Shown: piece after piece, positions 4,195-5,120 of the stretch
Position numbering within the stretch: position 1 is the stretch's first letter
Layout of the letters: the number at the start of each line of letters is the position of its first letter
DNA from: UBA9848 sp003454065
GTDB taxonomy: Bacteria > Spirochaetota > Spirochaetia > Sphaerochaetales > Sphaerochaetaceae
DNA length: 5,120 nt
Direction of reading: 5' to 3'
Assembly: GCA_946629155.1 (NCBI GenBank)
Contig: CAMOXM010000094.1
Coordinates: 1-5,120, forward strand
Position numbers and translations under genes: made by a program
The notes under the pieces: generated by a model
What the model was told of the DNA's origin: nothing
Seen by the model: the letters and a program-made list of their open reading frames with translations, nothing else
Databases searched by the model: none

Positions 4195-5120
4195 TCAGAC
4201 GAACAGCTGATGGTAGTCCGCCTTTATTTCAGTGAACTGCTGCTTTCCGCTGATTATCTTCATAAACCTTTCGTCCTCAGGCGGGGCAACACCCAGGACA
4301 TCCCGTATCACATCGCTGAACTTCACCGGAGATGCGGTGGAAACGGCCACGACGTCATCGCTGTCGGAAAAACGCTTGTTCAAAGCATATACGGAACAAG
4401 CGGTGTGAGGACAAATAAACGAGCCGCAAGCCTTGTAGTAATCGGAAATTGTCTGCCTGATTTCGTCGTCGCTGACGCAAAGGGCATCGACATTCGCCTT
4501 GAAGTCTTCGAATTTCGGGAACAGCGACATGAGCCTTTCCATATTGCTCGGATTGCCGACGTCCATCGCATTGGCGAGCGTCTTTATCGTCTTGTGCCCC
4601 TTGTATTCGCCAGTTCTGAGATAATCTGTTATGCTATGGTTCGAATTGCAAGCCAAAAACAGCCTCTTGATAGGCGCGCCCATCAGAAGCGCATAGTAGG
4701 CCGCCGTGACATTCCCCGCATTCCCCGTAGGAACTATTATGACAGGCTTTCGCCCCCTATCCTTGAGGAATTTCAGCGAAGCATAGAAGTAGTATGTCAT
4801 CTGAGGAATAAGACGTGCGATATTGATGCTGTTGGCGGATGAGAAATCATATTTCGAATTCAATTCCGAATCCATGAACGCTTCCTTGACCATCCGCTGG
4901 CAATCGTCAAATGTCCCTTCCACCTGATATGTGCTGACATTTCCCGAAAAAGCGCAAAGCTGCGCCTTCTGCCTCTGAGAAACCATCCCTTTGGGAAACA
5001 ATATCTTCACATCAATGGACTTCTTGCCCAAAAAAGCGCTTCCGACGGCAGAGCCCGTATCTCCGCTCGTGGCTACTAAAATGAGCTTGCGCTCGCCTCT
5101 GCCTCGTAGAATGGTTCCCA
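4195..5120 (-). CDS. thrC: Threonine synthase (partial, N-terminus beyond window)
   Basis: Threonine synthase converts O-phospho-L-homoserine to L-threonine with pyridoxal phosphate, the last step of threonine synthesis, in the cytoplasm. The 307 visible residues match the E. coli-type enzyme. Numbered from the first full codon, they include ATSGDTGSAV (16-25), the ILFPKG and SQRQKAQL stretch (about 39-53), SSANSINIARL (93-103), the phosphate-binding PTGNAGNVTA (130-139), and AMDVGNPSN (184-192), parallel to AMDVSQPNN in E. coli. The C-terminal CPHTACSVYAL and VAVSTASPVKF segments also fit. The PLP-binding lysine and the true start lie to the right of the window. A TTG at 5031 sits inside the enzyme, downstream of the SGDTGSA motif, and is not a start. 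It heads the visible part of a minus-strand operon with a phosphopantetheinyl transferase and a vWA lipoprotein. Identification is very secure. Confidence 0.95.
   Translation of the reverse strand, partial: GTILRGRGERKLILVATSGDTGSAVGSAFLGKKSIDVKILFPKGMVSQRQKAQLCAFSGNVSTYQVEGTFDDCQRMVKEAFMDSELNSKYDFSSANSINIARLIPQMTYYFYASLKFLKDRGRKPVIIVPTGNAGNVTAAYYALLMGAPIKRLFLACNSNHSITDYLRTGEYKGHKTIKTLANAMDVGNPSNMERLMSLFPKFEDFKANVDALCVSDDEIRQTISDYYKACGSFICPHTACSVYALNKRFSDSDDVVAVSTASPVKFSDVIRDVLGVAPPEDERFMKIISGKQQFTEIKADYHQLFV

Noticed and set aside
4210..4842. A 210-codon open frame on the plus strand
   Set aside because: It lies fully opposite threonine synthase, which is unmistakable on the minus strand.
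5029..5031. TTG as the start of threonine synthase
   Set aside because: The frame continues upstream to the window edge and encodes the family motif ATSGDTGSAV, so this TTG is an internal leucine codon.

Overview
The window looks like chromosome from a moderately AT-rich, Gram-negative-type bacterium. My best guess is a spirochaete, possibly a treponeme. The reasons are two small predicted lipoproteins with loose lipoboxes (LVSC and LSSC) in 5 kb, one of them a tiny lipocalin-like lipoprotein, next to ordinary housekeeping genes. The taxonomic call is an inference from style. No marker gene in the window settles it.

Left part (1-2091) is a divergent pair. On the minus strand is the N-terminal ~294 residues of an RtcB-type RNA ligase, cut by the window edge. 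On the plus strand is a complete 332-residue protein with a ribbon-helix-helix-like N-terminus, a WYL domain and a WCX-like C-terminus. They share a 210-bp AT-rich intergenic region with overlapping candidate promoters, a near-perfect 24-bp palindrome in the rtcB leader and a 9-bp direct repeat. The arrangement resembles rtcR/rtcBA of enterobacteria, but with a WYL protein in place of the sigma54 activator. This is the most interesting part of the window.

Middle part (2104-2808) holds a small lipoprotein gene on the minus strand, convergent with the WYL gene and only 12 bp from it. It has its own near-consensus sigma70-type promoter. Upstream lies a gene-free, GC-richer stretch of about 200 bp packed with inverted repeats, including a perfect 38-bp palindrome immediately after the next gene's stop codon. 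This could be a 3' processing or termination region, a structured RNA, or the relic of a small mobile element.

Right part (2809-5120) is a tightly packed minus-strand operon read right to left: threonine synthase (thrC, 5' end outside the window), an Sfp-type 4'-phosphopantetheinyl transferase, and a lipoprotein with a von Willebrand A-like fold whose metal-binding motif looks degenerate. Gaps are 8 bp and 1 bp, so translational coupling is likely. The functional link among the three is unclear. No tRNA, rRNA, CRISPR array or complete insertion sequence was seen.
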